In this document: in pieces, positions 28,901-37,727 of the stretch
Layout: each line of letters begins with the position of its first letter
Position numbering within the stretch: position 1 is the stretch's first letter
Assembly (NCBI GenBank): GCA_030429545.1
Contig: JAUIFF010000001.1
Location: 841,599-905,598, forward strand
Length of the DNA stretch: 64,000 nt
From: Polyangia bacterium
GTDB lineage: Bacteria > Myxococcota_A > Polyangia > Nannocystales > Nannocystaceae
Direction of reading: 5' to 3'
Notes under the pieces: model-generated
Seen by the model: only the letters and a program-made list of their open reading frames with translations
Told to the model about the DNA's origin: nothing
Databases searched by the model: none
Made by a program: the position numbers and the translations under genes

Positions 28901-29733
28901 TCCTCAGGGATTCTCGGGTTGCGGCGGCGTAACGAGGTCACCGGGCGTTGGGTTTTGGCCTCTATGAGGGCAGCAAATGTACCGCTGTGGGGCAGGGTGC
29001 CCAACAGTGCCTGATAGAGCACAACACCAAAGCTATACCAGTCACTGGCAGGAGTTGGGGCTTCGCCGAGCCACTGTTCAGGAGCCATGTACAGGGGCGT
29101 GCCGGCAACCCTGTGGTCCGGCCTGGCTTCGGGGAGATGTTGCGTCACCAGCCCAAAGTCGAGAAGCACGACACGGCCAGTCTCTGTGACAAGGACATTG
29201 GCGGGTTTGAGGTCGCAGTGCAGGAGCTTGCGCTCATGCAGCGCATGGAGGCCCACTGCAAGCTGGGTGAAGCAGTCGCGGAGGTTTTCGAGGTCTGGCA
29301 AACCGCCATCGGCCGGGAGAGCCGGGTGAGCTCCGGTTGGCAGGTTTTGCGAGTCTTCCGCACTCGCAAGCATTGTACCTGCAAGTACATTGATTTCGGA
29401 ACCGTCGTCGGCAGTGGGTGTATGGTCGAGTGACGAGTCGCGCAGGTGGCGAATGAGATGGCCGCCGCGAATGAGCTCCATCGAAAAAGACCACTCCCCC
29501 TGTGATTCAAACAGCTCGTACAGCGAAACGAGGTTGGGGTGGCTGACGTCGGCGAGGAGGCGAAACTCGTTTTTGAAGCGAAACAGCGTATCGGGGCTGA
29601 CCTTGTGAAGCCGCTTGAGAGCAACGACTTGGCCGCGCTGACGATCGAAGGCTTCGTAGACCGTGCCAAACGTCCCGCTACCGAGTTGCGCACGCTGCTC
29701 AAAACGGCTGGAATGAATGGTCGGACGCTCCAT
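25972..29733 (-). CDS. PknK-like Ser/Thr protein kinase with AAA ATPase and TPR region
   Basis: A 1253-residue signalling ATPase. The N-terminal Hanks kinase has LGSGTFGTVYEA, the VALKRL lysine, the HCDLKPANV catalytic loop, LLDFGLV, and the APEQW activation-loop end; all key residues are present. Residues about 320-650 form an AAA-type ATPase with Walker A HGQTGLGKST and Walker B PILMWIDDVHWGD. The remainder is helical TPR-like (many Ala-rich pairs such as ASKYAQRAAQAADAALAFED). This layout is shared with myxobacterial and mycobacterial PknK-type kinases, which integrate metabolic signals. It is alone in its transcription unit, between the lipoxygenase and P450 operons. Confidence 0.88.
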   Translation of the reverse strand: MERPTIHSSRFEQRAQLGSGTFGTVYEAFDRQRGQVVALKRLHKVSPDTLFRFKNEFRLLADVSHPNLVSLYELFESQGEWSFSMELIRGGHLIRHLRDSSLDHTPTADDGSEINVLAGTMLASAEDSQNLPTGAHPALPADGGLPDLENLRDCFTQLAVGLHALHERKLLHCDLKPANVLVTETGRVVLLDFGLVTQHLPEARPDHRVAGTPLYMAPEQWLGEAPTPASDWYSFGVVLYQALLGTLPHSGTFAALIEAKTQRPVTSLRRRNPRIPEDLNALCVELLAIEPQSRPNFQQIIDRLDGHKNVARPVEQTPTTVFVGRQAERSQLHKTLEICRRGGSQVVLVHGQTGLGKSTLCEQFVNEIADEPLYILRGRCYEQESLPYKALDAVVDNLSETLYALQPHSLGSLPGARELTKLFPVLARSLVGTTQSRLTLHNPIEIKRRAQRALRSILVELGRNAPILMWIDDVHWGDRDSAAIVHNTIQGVDAPRLMLLLTFRSDEIEQSPFLQEFRRLQSEQPGSVPVSQIALSKFSAGDCQELVSQLLERSQPRSNRYIRRLLQETGGSPLLIDELVRFSQARVEDSVELGVDHAQSFEQNLKLSGLLAKRIDGLPEQARQLLEVVCLAGVPLAFETAHKAIGQHSLEPRLINRMRFEHLLRVHNSSGTTQFAPYHDQVRTFTVGTLGPRRRRYLHRHLAESLAQTPQTPARLLATHYHGAGMNETASKYAQRAAQAADAALAFEDAATLYAQAMLWWPGDPDRHRLLRKNYADALVNCGRCGDAAPIYLDLHHGAPPAQGRELKRLAAQAHVTCGNLDEGLELLRQCLQDVGLTYPKTAGRAMYEIAKSLIRLKFTRIRPRPPEQEISSQASEKIETCFLVSRNVQLISPIHSMVFGARALHLSIDSGTQEQLVEGLFQVGCALAVTERKDGHALFEQGLELAKTVHSRRLSGVEAYWSGLREYSQGYWPQALKSFEASYRAFAECPGATTDLQKAEVNSILMLQLLGDFRALNHRTDEALHSAQKTGNRYSEVMATLYSAVSRLAADDLAGARTRIGEAVSRSPADTYTGFSQLKFEIWCDLYAGNPQSAVDRIEAAWPKITGSRMNSLSTFRIVMGSLRAGCLLELAAHQPNDAKKLHKQVMKTLRQLARESNPGAQGPAAMLNAALACQLGDSEQAAAHSSRAEASYSRLGRPLDQAHALRRIGEIRRDATKIAEADRVMHARGVANPQAWLRCQTPGFRPYESKN

Positions 29734-29790
29734 CGAACTGCACTAGGGTACGAATAATTCAGAAGTATTCAAACGTGGGTATTGGATGAC

Positions 29791-31191
29791 CTAGGCAGGA
29801 ATTTTTTGCGGGCGCAGGGCCAGTTGCATGCGCACTGGGCCCGAGGGGCGGAGCGTAATTTGTGTTCTCGGCTCTACGCGGCAACTCGGGTCGAGCGTAA
29901 ACGTACAGTTTTGAATGATCGTCGCCAGGATAATTTGGCTTTCTATCAGGCTAAATGAGTTCCCAATGCAAATACGTGGACCCTGGCTAAATGGGTAGTA
30001 CGCGAACTCATGCCGTTTTGCGCCTGCTCGAAAACGGTCTGGGTTGAACCGCTCTGGGTCTGGCCAAAAATCAGGGTGGCGGTGCGTGAGGTAGGCACTC
30101 GGGAGCACGATCGATCCCGCCGGAATTCGAAAGCCTCCGAGCTCGTCGTCGTCGACCGTATTGCGCGCGACCGTCCAGACGGCCGGGTACAGACGGAGAA
30201 CTTCGTCGATGACCATTCTTGTGTATACAAGTTTGTCGCAGTCGTCGATCGTGGGCAGCCGCCCGTCGAGCACTTCGCTAACTTCCGTATACAGCCGCTC
30301 GACCACATCAGAATGTTGTGCAAGCACATAAAGTGCCCATGTGAGCGTGAGTGCGGTCGTTTCGTGCCCGGCGAGGAACAGGGTGATGGTCTCGTCGCGG
30401 AGGTCGAGGTCCGACAGCGGCTCGCCAGTATCGGCCTCGCGTACCTCCATCAGCATCCGCAGGAGAGTTTGCGTCCCATCGCGGGTGTGTCGGGCCTGGT
30501 CGATGATGCCGTAGACCGTTTTGTCGAGTGTTCGCAGGGCACGGCGAAGTTTGAGATTGCCGCGGGTGGGGATCCACAGTGGCAGCTGGGCCGCCGAGTT
30601 TCCGCGTTTCGAGAAACATGCCAATGCATCATCGAGTGCTCGGGTTGCGTCTTCCGAGCGGTCGCTGATGTCGAGGCCAAAAAGGGCCTCACCAACGATT
30701 TGCTGGGTTAGCAGGACCATTTCAGGGTGGATATCGACGGTTGCTCGTTCGCCGAATTGACCCCGCCACCGCTCGATCATTTTTCCCGAAAGCCGGGTCA
30801 TGAGCGGGGCTAGCAGGTGAATGTTTTTTGCCTGGAACGTCGGCTGCATCAATCGCCGACGCTTGAGCCAGCGCTCTCCTTCGCGGGTGAGCAACCCGTC
30901 GCCCGCGAGCATGCGAAAGTTGCGATAGGCCGAACCCTTAATGTAGTTCTTGCGACGTTTTTTTAGGATGGCCTGGGCATGGTCCGGGTGGGCAAGGACA
31001 ACCATCTGGCGAGAGCCTATCGGCAGTTGAAAGGTATCGCCGAGTTCACGCCAGCAGGTGAGTGATGCCTTGAGTAGCCCGTGCTTGGTAACAAGTGGGA
31101 GGGCCCCAAGCAGCGGAATCCGGGTTTTGGGAGCGGGGGGAAGGGGAATCGACAACGGGGACTCAGGCGGGCTGTTGGGGGTTGATGGCAC
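29791..31191 (-). CDS. cytochrome P450
   Basis: Haem-thiolate monooxygenase of about 466 residues. It has the I-helix AGHETTALTL, the K-helix ExxR in DEVLRLYP, the PERFNPDRF meander, and the haem loop FSQGPRICIGNSFSLIE with the ligand Cys. It lacks an N-terminal anchor but has the Pro-rich SIPLPPAPKTRIPLLG hinge typical of CYP families active on fatty acids or terpenoids. The GTG at 31191 overlaps the preceding TPR gene by 29 bases; an ATG at 31248 would overlap by 86. Its redox partner is not in the window. Substrate unknown. Confidence 0.88.
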   Translation of the reverse strand: MPSTPNSPPESPLSIPLPPAPKTRIPLLGALPLVTKHGLLKASLTCWRELGDTFQLPIGSRQMVVLAHPDHAQAILKKRRKNYIKGSAYRNFRMLAGDGLLTREGERWLKRRRLMQPTFQAKNIHLLAPLMTRLSGKMIERWRGQFGERATVDIHPEMVLLTQQIVGEALFGLDISDRSEDATRALDDALACFSKRGNSAAQLPLWIPTRGNLKLRRALRTLDKTVYGIIDQARHTRDGTQTLLRMLMEVREADTGEPLSDLDLRDETITLFLAGHETTALTLTWALYVLAQHSDVVERLYTEVSEVLDGRLPTIDDCDKLVYTRMVIDEVLRLYPAVWTVARNTVDDDELGGFRIPAGSIVLPSAYLTHRHPDFWPDPERFNPDRFRAGAKRHEFAYYPFSQGPRICIGNSFSLIESQIILATIIQNCTFTLDPSCRVEPRTQITLRPSGPVRMQLALRPQKIPA

Positions 31192-32509
31192 GGGCGAGCG
31201 AGCGTTGTTTCGTCGCTTTTGTTGTATCACCAACAGCAGTGTACACATCTGCTGCAGTGTCGTGAAGATCGGCTGAGCGCCAGCGACTGGCGAGTGCCTG
31301 CTCGATCACTTTGAGGGCATCCTGAGGGCGTTTTGCAGCGAGGTAAGCCTGCGCCAGCAGGATTTTCGCCTGTGCGTTTGGCCGGGTTTTATGATTCGCT
31401 TCGGCTAGTGCGACCGTGCGTTTGGCATCTTCCCCAAACTCCAAAAAGTGTTCGAGCGCATGGCCGGCGGCAGCCTCGGGGAACTGCTTGAGTTGTTTTT
31501 CATAGATGGCTCGCGCCTTGGCAATGAGCTCGTCGGCCTTCGCCTGATTCCCGGCTTCGTGGTGAATACCCGCCAGTGCATCGATAAACTCCGGGTTACC
31601 AGTCCGCGCGACGATAGCTTCGTATAGCTTTTTAGCCTCGTCGACGTGTCCTGTGAGCGTCTTGATCTCGGCGATATGCTCGTCGATCAGCCAATAGCCG
31701 GGCATGAGTTGACCGGCGGTTTGGTAGTGGGCGAGGGCATCCTCGTAGCGACCTCGGTCGAGGTCCATCAGGCCAAGTTGTAGGTGCAACCAAGCTCGGG
31801 GCTCGGGGTTGTTGCCCTTGTACAGCGACTGGGCCTCCGTATAGAGCTTCTCGGCCTCATCAAAGTTGCCAGTTTTCCAGTGGAAGAGTGCCAGCTGTGA
31901 GAGGTTCGTCGGCGAACGGTCGAGTTTGACGGCCTTGGTGTAGCCGGCGAGTGCGGCATCGTACTGGCCCCGCTGAAACGCGAGGTTGGCCCGCATACCC
32001 GCAAGGGTGGCCTGCTCGGTGTTGTTCTTGACGATTTTTTTATCGGCGGCGTCGAGGTCAGCTTCGATGCGAGCGAGCCGATGGAGCGTGTAGTTGAGTT
32101 GGGCCCGGGCGACAAACGGGCCAGAGCCCTTGGGTGCGGCTTTGAAGGCTCGTTTGAGAGCTTCTTCGGCCTTCTCATAGTCGTCGTAGTCGCCCGTAAG
32201 TCGGGCCCGTGTGCTGTACTTGCCCGCAAGTCTCTGTATGTGCAACCATTGCTTGGGGTAATCCTTGGCCCGCTGTTCGAGGTTTTCGATCGAGCGCGTG
32301 AGGGCGGCGAGTTCCTCGTCGTAGGTCGGTACGGCCGTGTTTGAGGGCGCTTTTTTGGGCGTCGGCTTGGTGGCCTTTTTTGCTGGAACAGGCGTGTCGG
32401 TGGTCGCGCGTGTCTTCGGCTTGGCGGAAACCGGAGTCTGGTGGGTAGGCTCGGTTGGGCGGTTACAAGCGAGTGTCAGGAGGAGTAAAACAGCAAAGTT
32501 GCGCTTCAT
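31163..32509 (-). CDS. TPR-repeat lipoprotein
   Basis: A 448-residue lipoprotein: the ATG at 32509 gives signal VLLLLTLAC, then a Lys/Pro/Thr-rich linker (KKATKPTPKKAPSNT) and about nine TPR-like helix pairs, including LSQLALFHWKTGNFDEAEKL and AYLAAKRPQDALKVIEQALA. It is a probable periplasmic scaffold. The 3' end overlaps the P450 gene, suggesting translational coupling. No catalytic motif. Confidence 0.8.
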   Translation of the reverse strand: MKRNFAVLLLLTLACNRPTEPTHQTPVSAKPKTRATTDTPVPAKKATKPTPKKAPSNTAVPTYDEELAALTRSIENLEQRAKDYPKQWLHIQRLAGKYSTRARLTGDYDDYEKAEEALKRAFKAAPKGSGPFVARAQLNYTLHRLARIEADLDAADKKIVKNNTEQATLAGMRANLAFQRGQYDAALAGYTKAVKLDRSPTNLSQLALFHWKTGNFDEAEKLYTEAQSLYKGNNPEPRAWLHLQLGLMDLDRGRYEDALAHYQTAGQLMPGYWLIDEHIAEIKTLTGHVDEAKKLYEAIVARTGNPEFIDALAGIHHEAGNQAKADELIAKARAIYEKQLKQFPEAAAGHALEHFLEFGEDAKRTVALAEANHKTRPNAQAKILLAQAYLAAKRPQDALKVIEQALASRWRSADLHDTAADVYTAVGDTTKATKQRSLARAINPQQPA

Positions 32510-32653
32510 CGGAGGGCCCGGATCATGCCCCGCGGCCGGCGTGGGAGCAAGAGGCTGGGGCGCTCGCGCACCGCGATAGATGTGTGCATACACGGACTTC
32601 GCTGTGCTCGACCGGCACTGGCCACTGCTGGGGATGCTTGCTAGCGTAGTGGC

Positions 32654-33301
32654 ATGTTCTTTTTCGACGCAAAGAAGATGCGGATGCCCAGTCCCAAAGA
32701 GGCTCTGCCCGGACGCGACGAGGTGATGCCTGTTCCCGAGCGCCATTTTGTATTGGGGACGTCACTCACGCCGCCGTTTCCCGAGGGCGCCGAGAAGGTT
32801 CTAGTTGGCATGGGGTGCTTTTGGGGAGCCGAGCGAAAATTCTGGCAGCTCTCGGGCGTGATTACGACAGCCGTTGGCTACGCTGCTGGCTATACACCAA
32901 ACCCGACCTATCGTGAGGTATGCAGCGGACGAACCGGTCACAACGAAGTTGTGTTGGTGGTCTACGAGCCCCGGGCGATTTCGTTTCAGCAGCTTCTCAA
33001 GACCTTTTGGGAGGGGCACGATCCAACCCAGGGGATGCGCCAAGGAAACGATGCTGGCACCCAGTATCGCTCGGGAATTTATTGCACCACCGCACAGCAA
33101 CGCACGCAAGCCGAGCAGTCGCTGGCCGTTTTTCAACGCGAGCTCAAGGCTGCAGGTTACCCCGAGATCACCACAGAAATTGTAGATGCACCCAAATTTT
33201 ACTACGCCGAGGCTTACCACCAGCAGTACCTAGCAAAAAATCCAGGTGGGTACTGCGGACTCGGTGGGACGGGGGTGTGTTTCGACGCAGCGATGCCCTA
33301 G
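32654..33301 (+). CDS. msrA: peptide methionine (S)-S-oxide reductase
   Basis: Repairs methionine-S-sulfoxide in proteins. The 215 residues contain the catalytic [60 protein letters not shown], and [11 protein letters not shown], with recycling cysteines near the C-terminus ([12 protein letters not shown]). No MsrB domain is fused. The stop TAG lies in the palindrome CTAG, shared with the stop codon of the convergent gene at 33298. Confidence 0.95.
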   Translation: MFFFDAKKMRMPSPKEALPGRDEVMPVPERHFVLGTSLTPPFPEGAEKVLVGMGCFWGAERKFWQLSGVITTAVGYAAGYTPNPTYREVCSGRTGHNEVVLVVYEPRAISFQQLLKTFWEGHDPTQGMRQGNDAGTQYRSGIYCTTAQQRTQAEQSLAVFQRELKAAGYPEITTEIVDAPKFYYAEAYHQQYLAKNPGGYCGLGGTGVCFDAAMP

Positions 33302-34149
33302 AGCGATAGGAGCAGGCACAAAAAGCCCAAAACAAGGCCTTCACTGTCGACCACAACATCGCATAGAAAGCCCAGGTCTCGCGTGGGACTAGCGAGCTTG
33401 AGGTAGATATGCCCGTAGATAACCGCGAGTGCCAGGATCCACAGTGACGGCGGGAGTCCAACCGCCACCACGCCAACCCACAAAATCCATGCGGATACAA
33501 AGTTTACGGCAAACAACAGTGTACGGGTTTGCGAAAACCCAAACACCACTGGAATAGTCTGGGTGCCGGAAGTCCGATCGCCTTCCACGTCTCCGAGGTC
33601 AAAGTAGACCGTGTTGATAAACATGCGTAGGAAGACCCATAGAGCAGCAAATCCTGCAATAGCCGAGTCCAACCCAACACCGGCTATCGACAGTGGCAAA
33701 AGAGCGGCTGTTGCACTCCACACGGCGGCTACATAGATCGATTTGAGGCCTGTCGCATCCTTGATTCGGCGAATGCGGTAGCGTTTGGGTAGGACAGGAG
33801 CTGCGTACAGGATGCCTGAAATAAATGGTAATACAAATAAAATAAACGCAAGCCACCCCGCACACCAGGCTACGACAAGTCCTCCAAGGAGGAGTACAGC
33901 AGCGCTGGTGAGCAAAAGCCCCCGGTGGGCGACAATAAAGGCGCAACGCTTCGGGTCGTTGATACTGTCCTGCGGGTCGAAACGCAGTACCTTGTCGTAG
34001 GTGTACACGCCATACATGGCGATCGTCGGCAGCACCAAAGGACCCCAAGAAATCTCAACTCGAGCGGCGAGCAGCGCTGCACAGGCGAATCCCCCGGCAT
34101 TGAGGGCGATCAGAACATTGGCGTATGCGAGGCGGAGAAGCACACTCAT
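33298..34149 (-). CDS. UbiA-like prenyltransferase family membrane protein
   Basis: A 283-residue polytopic protein with about eight hydrophobic helices. UbiA-family Asp motifs are partly recognisable: the second is clear ([20 protein letters not shown]) and the first is altered ([17 protein letters not shown]). It should transfer a polyprenyl or terpenyl group to an aromatic or other acceptor in the membrane. Substrate unknown. It is followed by no partner gene on the same strand. Confidence 0.75.
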   Translation of the reverse strand: MSVLLRLAYANVLIALNAGGFACAALLAARVEISWGPLVLPTIAMYGVYTYDKVLRFDPQDSINDPKRCAFIVAHRGLLLTSAAVLLLGGLVVAWCAGWLAFILFVLPFISGILYAAPVLPKRYRIRRIKDATGLKSIYVAAVWSATAALLPLSIAGVGLDSAIAGFAALWVFLRMFINTVYFDLGDVEGDRTSGTQTIPVVFGFSQTRTLLFAVNFVSAWILWVGVVAVGLPPSLWILALAVIYGHIYLKLASPTRDLGFLCDVVVDSEGLVLGFLCLLLSL

Positions 34150-34160
34150 GTCAGCAGTTA

Positions 34161-35282
34161 CTATAACGTCAATGGGCGATCGTGTTCACTCGCGCGGGCG
34201 GACACCTGGCCAAATGCAAACCGTTGACCCTGGTGCCAGAGCTCAACAGGAACGCCGGGAATTGCATGTATCGGGGAGTAGGAACTCAACTGTGCGGCTC
34301 CATGACCATCTCTGCTGACGGCCACAGGGATTTCACACCCGTGGATTTTGGCGAGTACCAAACCCGGTGCAAGGTCGTCCCACCAACCGACATCGAGTGA
34401 TGCAGTATGTGTTCGTTGGCTAAACCCAGGTGAAAGGAGAATCATCCCTGTCCCCAGGGGAAAGTAGTTTCCCGGGTGTTTGAGGTACAGCAGGTGGAGC
34501 TCTCCGGCGGTCAGCGGAAAAACGTGACCTCCGGGTGTGCCGCGGCGCTCAGGAACCTGTATGTGCACGTTCCTATCGTTGTAACGCCCCCCGAGCAGGA
34601 CCGTATCGTCCTCGAAGAACGCACCTTGGCGGACGCGAGCATAGGTTGCAAAGAAGTTGGTTCGGAAGGGGGTCAACTCGCCGAGTTCAATCCAGCCCGG
34701 GCCCTGCGTGGGCGCGACAGGGGGCAGTGGCGAGCGCTCAATCGCCTCGAGAAGTTGCCACAGGGGCCTGTCTGGATCAGCTCGAACGACAAGTAGCTGG
34801 TTTCCATCGAAGCCAAAGTCCTCCACCATATCCCGCACATTGGCCTCAAGTTGGTCGTTGGCGGGAAACTGAGGGGTGCTGAGCATCACCGCCGCAATCA
34901 GAGGTCTGGTGAGGCCCCCGAGCAGTTGGAGTAGCTGTTGCGGAGCCGTACCAGGCGATGCGATGCCCGGTGGGAGCACCAGCACTGCGGCGTCGGCTAA
35001 CGAGAGTGAGGGGTAGGGGCCGGAGAGCGGGCGTCCGCTGTGGGGAAAACTCAGAAGCGTCAGTCTTCGCCGGGGCGTGTCGATGAGGGCATGGAGCACC
35101 GACTCAACGGGCCAATGCTCGGGGAGGTTGTCGAGGCGCGACGCCGAGTTGTGTTGATAGTAGGCGACGTCGCACCGGGACTGCTGTGCCGATTCACAAA
35201 GATGGCGCGTGAGCCAGGTGTTTTGCCCGTGGTTGCCACCGACAATGGCGATGACCTGATGTGGCTTGCGCTGCTCGGACAT
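34161..35282 (-). CDS. EF-Tu-like protein with destroyed GTPase motifs (unrecognised family)
   Basis: A 373-residue protein. The N-terminus reads IAIVGGNHGQNTWLTRHLCE, where EF-Tu has GHVDHGKTTL. Later blocks line up by order with EF-Tu: SFPHSGRPLSGPY in place of DCPGHADY, LADAAVLVLPPGIASPGTAP for DGAILVVAATDGPMPQT, then RPLIAAVMLSTPQF where NKxD should be, and VRDMVEDFGFDGNQLLVVRA like the VRELLxxYxFPGDxxPVIRG segment. C-terminal beta segments follow. The P-loop Lys, DxxG Asp and NKxD are missing, so GTP hydrolysis is unlikely. The homology was judged by eye and may be wrong. Role unknown; it starts upstream of the prenyltransferase with 11 bases between. Confidence 0.6.
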   Translation of the reverse strand: MSEQRKPHQVIAIVGGNHGQNTWLTRHLCESAQQSRCDVAYYQHNSASRLDNLPEHWPVESVLHALIDTPRRRLTLLSFPHSGRPLSGPYPSLSLADAAVLVLPPGIASPGTAPQQLLQLLGGLTRPLIAAVMLSTPQFPANDQLEANVRDMVEDFGFDGNQLLVVRADPDRPLWQLLEAIERSPLPPVAPTQGPGWIELGELTPFRTNFFATYARVRQGAFFEDDTVLLGGRYNDRNVHIQVPERRGTPGGHVFPLTAGELHLLYLKHPGNYFPLGTGMILLSPGFSQRTHTASLDVGWWDDLAPGLVLAKIHGCEIPVAVSRDGHGAAQLSSYSPIHAIPGVPVELWHQGQRFAFGQVSARASEHDRPLTL

Positions 35283-35328
35283 GGCTCAATGATACCCCGA
35301 GCGGAGTTAGAAGGGCAGGAGGACACCC

Positions 35329-35353
35329 GCCGCTAGCCCAGGGGCATAGCGGC
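35329..35353 (-). terminator. possible terminator-like inverted repeat
   Basis: GCCGCTA and TAGCGGC pair across an 11-base loop, 22 bases after the stop of the gene at 35376. No U-tract follows, so intrinsic termination is doubtful. Confidence 0.25.
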
Positions 35354-35375
35354 AGTGTATGTCGAGGTCGCTTGC

Positions 35376-36329
35376 TTATGCATCTTCTACACACTGCACC
35401 GGGGTCCACGGTGCCGCGAGGTTGTCGCAGTGCGGGTCTGTCATTAGGTTCATCGGACCGACCTCGGTGACTTCGCCAGACTCGGGATCCACCCGCAGGA
35501 GGATACCTGGGTTTGAGCAGGCATAAATCTCCTTGCGGTAGGGGTGGTACTCAATACCGACTGACCCAAATGGATGGTTTGTTTGGACAAGTTCTATCGC
35601 CTGGCCTGTCACATGGTCGATTCGATAGAGTTTGTCGTCGGAGCCGTTGATGGCGTAGGTATCCTGAAGCTCATCTGACCAGCTGAGCCCTCCAGTGCCC
35701 CAGTTGAGCCCGACAGGCCCAATCTCAGTGGCAAGACCAGTTTCTTCGTTGATATCCACAAAGATGTCCTGACTTGTTTCGAGCCCGTAGAGGCCATCGC
35801 CTTGGTCGGCCGTGATGCCCGGCAGAGCATTGACCATGGTCGGTCCCACGACCGTGCGCTGGCAGGTACAGGGGTCGATAATCTCAAGGTCCTTGGTGGT
35901 TGCGTTGGCAGCATAGAGCAGACCATTGCGGGCAAAAGTGCTTGTATTGTAGTTGTGGTTGACATCAAGGAAACACAGGTGCGTCGATTCACCGGTGATG
36001 ACGTCAATTTTTGCCACGGAGGTCGGGTTGGTACGGTCGTGGATGGTGATCAACCAGTGGCCGATGTCGAGACCTCCGGTTTCTGTTTCGCTTTCGCCAC
36101 CGCTGTCGGTGTCGGTGTCGGGGTCGGTGTCCGTGTATGGCCGTCTAGCTGGCACTGTGGTTGTAGTATTGGGGAATTTGAATCTCGACCGGGTAAATCG
36201 TGACGAAAAATGCGACGAACTTCGGAGTGATCTCCCCCCATGCCAGTGAAGATCTTGTAGAAGACTCGCGACCCTACTCGACATCGCTCGCGCCGGGTCT
36301 TGGTACGAAATATATGTCTCTTGGGACAT
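35376..36329 (-). CDS. propeller-like secreted protein, N-terminus damaged or mis-started
   Basis: The body (about 220 residues) has repeating strand motifs such as VAKIDVITGESTHLCFLDV, GLYGLETSQDIFVDIN, and YRIDHVTGQAIELVQ, like the DUF4394/LVIVD-type beta-propellers that report values over time. It follows a TDTDPDTDTDSGGESE linker typical of lipoproteins. Yet no signal peptide or lipobox exists in frame upstream; the upstream 60 residues are basic and uninformative. Either the true signal is in another frame (frameshift) or the gene is a truncated relic. The start shown is one of several candidates, with the frame open to 36470. Confidence 0.45.
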   Translation of the reverse strand: MSQETYISYQDPARAMSSRVASLLQDLHWHGGRSLRSSSHFSSRFTRSRFKFPNTTTTVPARRPYTDTDPDTDTDSGGESETETGGLDIGHWLITIHDRTNPTSVAKIDVITGESTHLCFLDVNHNYNTSTFARNGLLYAANATTKDLEIIDPCTCQRTVVGPTMVNALPGITADQGDGLYGLETSQDIFVDINEETGLATEIGPVGLNWGTGGLSWSDELQDTYAINGSDDKLYRIDHVTGQAIELVQTNHPFGSVGIEYHPYRKEIYACSNPGILLRVDPESGEVTEVGPMNLMTDPHCDNLAAPWTPVQCVEDA

Positions 36330-36424
36330 GAGCGTAAAAGGAGGCTGTACACGTCCGGCGCAGTTTAGCACATGTCGCCACCTGCCCCCGCGACAGAAGA
36401 CGTCAGCACCTGAGAAGGTTGGGC

Positions 36425-36838
36425 ATGTTTCCAACTGAACTATTGGTGTTTCTCTCCCAGCAACTTGCATCGGACCGCGCCCTTAGAGCCGCGGCGGTCG
36501 CTACCTCGCCGGCCACGGCCTACCGATTTCGTGGCCCTCGCGGTGCCTTGAAGTTTCGAGCGAGCCTCGAGACCATCTTGGCGCTGGTCAACGCTTCCGG
36601 CTGCGAGGTTCGCTGGCACGGCCACGCTATCCACACGGTTGATGACTGGCGCAAGGTTCTCGATCGGGGTTTGCAGGCTCGCGGAGCAACCACGCGGTGC
36701 GCCAGAGAGATCGGACGGAGTCGCAGCCACCTTTATAAGCTTCGCTACGGGCCGACGGTGCCGCGCCTTTTTATTGCATGTCTCGTCTCGCGCGTGCTCT
36801 TCGATGGTTCGGGTCTCACGATCCAGGTGCTTCGGTGA
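36425..36838 (+). CDS. small hypothetical protein
   Basis: A 137-residue protein preceded by GAGAAGG six bases before the ATG. Basic, with an Arg-rich segment near the end (CAREIGRSRSHLYKLRYG) that could form a helix-turn-helix-like pair, and a hydrophobic C-terminus. No family recognised. It sits directly before a minisatellite. Confidence 0.45.
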   Translation: MFPTELLVFLSQQLASDRALRAAAVATSPATAYRFRGPRGALKFRASLETILALVNASGCEVRWHGHAIHTVDDWRKVLDRGLQARGATTRCAREIGRSRSHLYKLRYGPTVPRLFIACLVSRVLFDGSGLTIQVLR

Positions 36839-36839
36839 G

Positions 36840-37330
36840 TCGCTGGGTGGGACTACTTGCTGAGAATTTGAGTTGGCAAGTGTACACAGCGTGAGAGCAA
36901 CGAAGTTGCATGGGACTACTCGCCGAGAATTTTGAGTTGGCAAGTGTACACAGCGTGAGAATTTTGGTTGGCAAGTGTACACAGCGTGAGAATTTTGGTT
37001 GGCAAGTGTACACAGCGTGAGAATTTTGAGTTGGCAAGTGTACACAGCGTGAGAATTTGAGTTCGAAAGCGTACACAGCGTGAGAACAATGAAGTTGTAT
37101 GGGACTACTTGCTGAGAATTTTGAGTTGGCAAGTGTGCACAGCGTGAGAGCAACGAAGTTGCATGGGACTACTTGCTGAGAATTTTGAGTTGGCAAGTGT
37201 ACACAGCGTGAGAATTTCGAGTTGGCAAGTGTACACAGCGTGAGAATTTCGAGTTGGCAAGTGTACACAGCGTGAGAGCAACGAAGTTGCATGGGACTAC
37301 TTGCTGAGAATTTTGAGCTCGGAAGCGTAC
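36840..37330. repeat. minisatellite of GTGTACAC-containing units
   Basis: Ten copies of (G)TGTACACAGCGTGAG (two with a substitution) are spaced at 30-64 bp; short units read GAGAATTT..AGTTGGCAA then the core. Four longer units insert GCAACGAAGTTGCATGGGAC or a close variant. Copies of the core start near 36879, 36945, 36975, 37007, 37037, 37069, 37133, 37197, 37229, 37261. GTGTACAC is an 8-bp palindrome in each. No gene overlaps it. Confidence 0.9.
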
Positions 37331-37362
37331 ACTCCTTTAAAGTCGCGTCTCATCGAAATTAA

Positions 37363-37402
37363 TTCTCATGCGGTGCACACTTTTCTCATGCGGTGCACAC
37401 TT
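37363..37402. repeat. perfect 20-bp tandem duplication
   Basis: TTCTCATGCGGTGCACACTT occurs twice in tandem without mismatch (37363-37382, 37383-37402), just after the minisatellite. Each contains the GTGCAC palindrome related to the minisatellite core. Confidence 0.85.
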
Positions 37403-37475
37403 CGCTTGCACGCTCCTGAATAGTGACGCGGTCAAAGCCACAGGGGGAAGACAACGTTTCGCCCGCCCGAGGAAT

Positions 37476-37720
37476 TGCGAAGACGCAACTCTGTTCAAAT
37501 TAGCGCTTCTAGCGTGCCTGCGCAGCTGAACCGGTCGGCGCAACGACCACAGGGGGTCGCGTTCGTCCACACCACAGCCGATCCACCGACCCCGACCACG
37601 ACGTGTATCCGTATTTCGACGCGACAATCGACATGGCACTCGATCTGTGCTCGCAGTACGTCCCGCAGTGACTGTCAAGGGTTGATTAGCTCGACAAACC
37701 CCTTTGATTTGTTTCCTTCA
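37476..37720. pseudogene. deleted relic of VWA-lipoprotein/propeller module
   Basis: Bases 37476-37600 match the promoter and 5' part of the VWA-like genes at 38987 and 48836, with the signal-peptide start deleted. From about 37612 the sequence jumps to their 3' end (YFDATIDMALDLCSQYVPQ then stop at 37671). The next bases match the 3' end (minus strand, GFVELINP) of the propeller genes at 40094 and 49942. So an internal deletion joined the two ends of the gene pair. Not functional. Confidence 0.8.
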
Positions 37721-37727
37721 AGGACTA

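Noticed and set aside
30010..30711. 233-residue plus-strand frame
   Set aside because: Shadow of the P450 gene.
36816..37292. Minus-strand frames with HAVYTCQL or LCTLAN periodicity
   Set aside because: Translation of the minisatellite; no start signal and no family.
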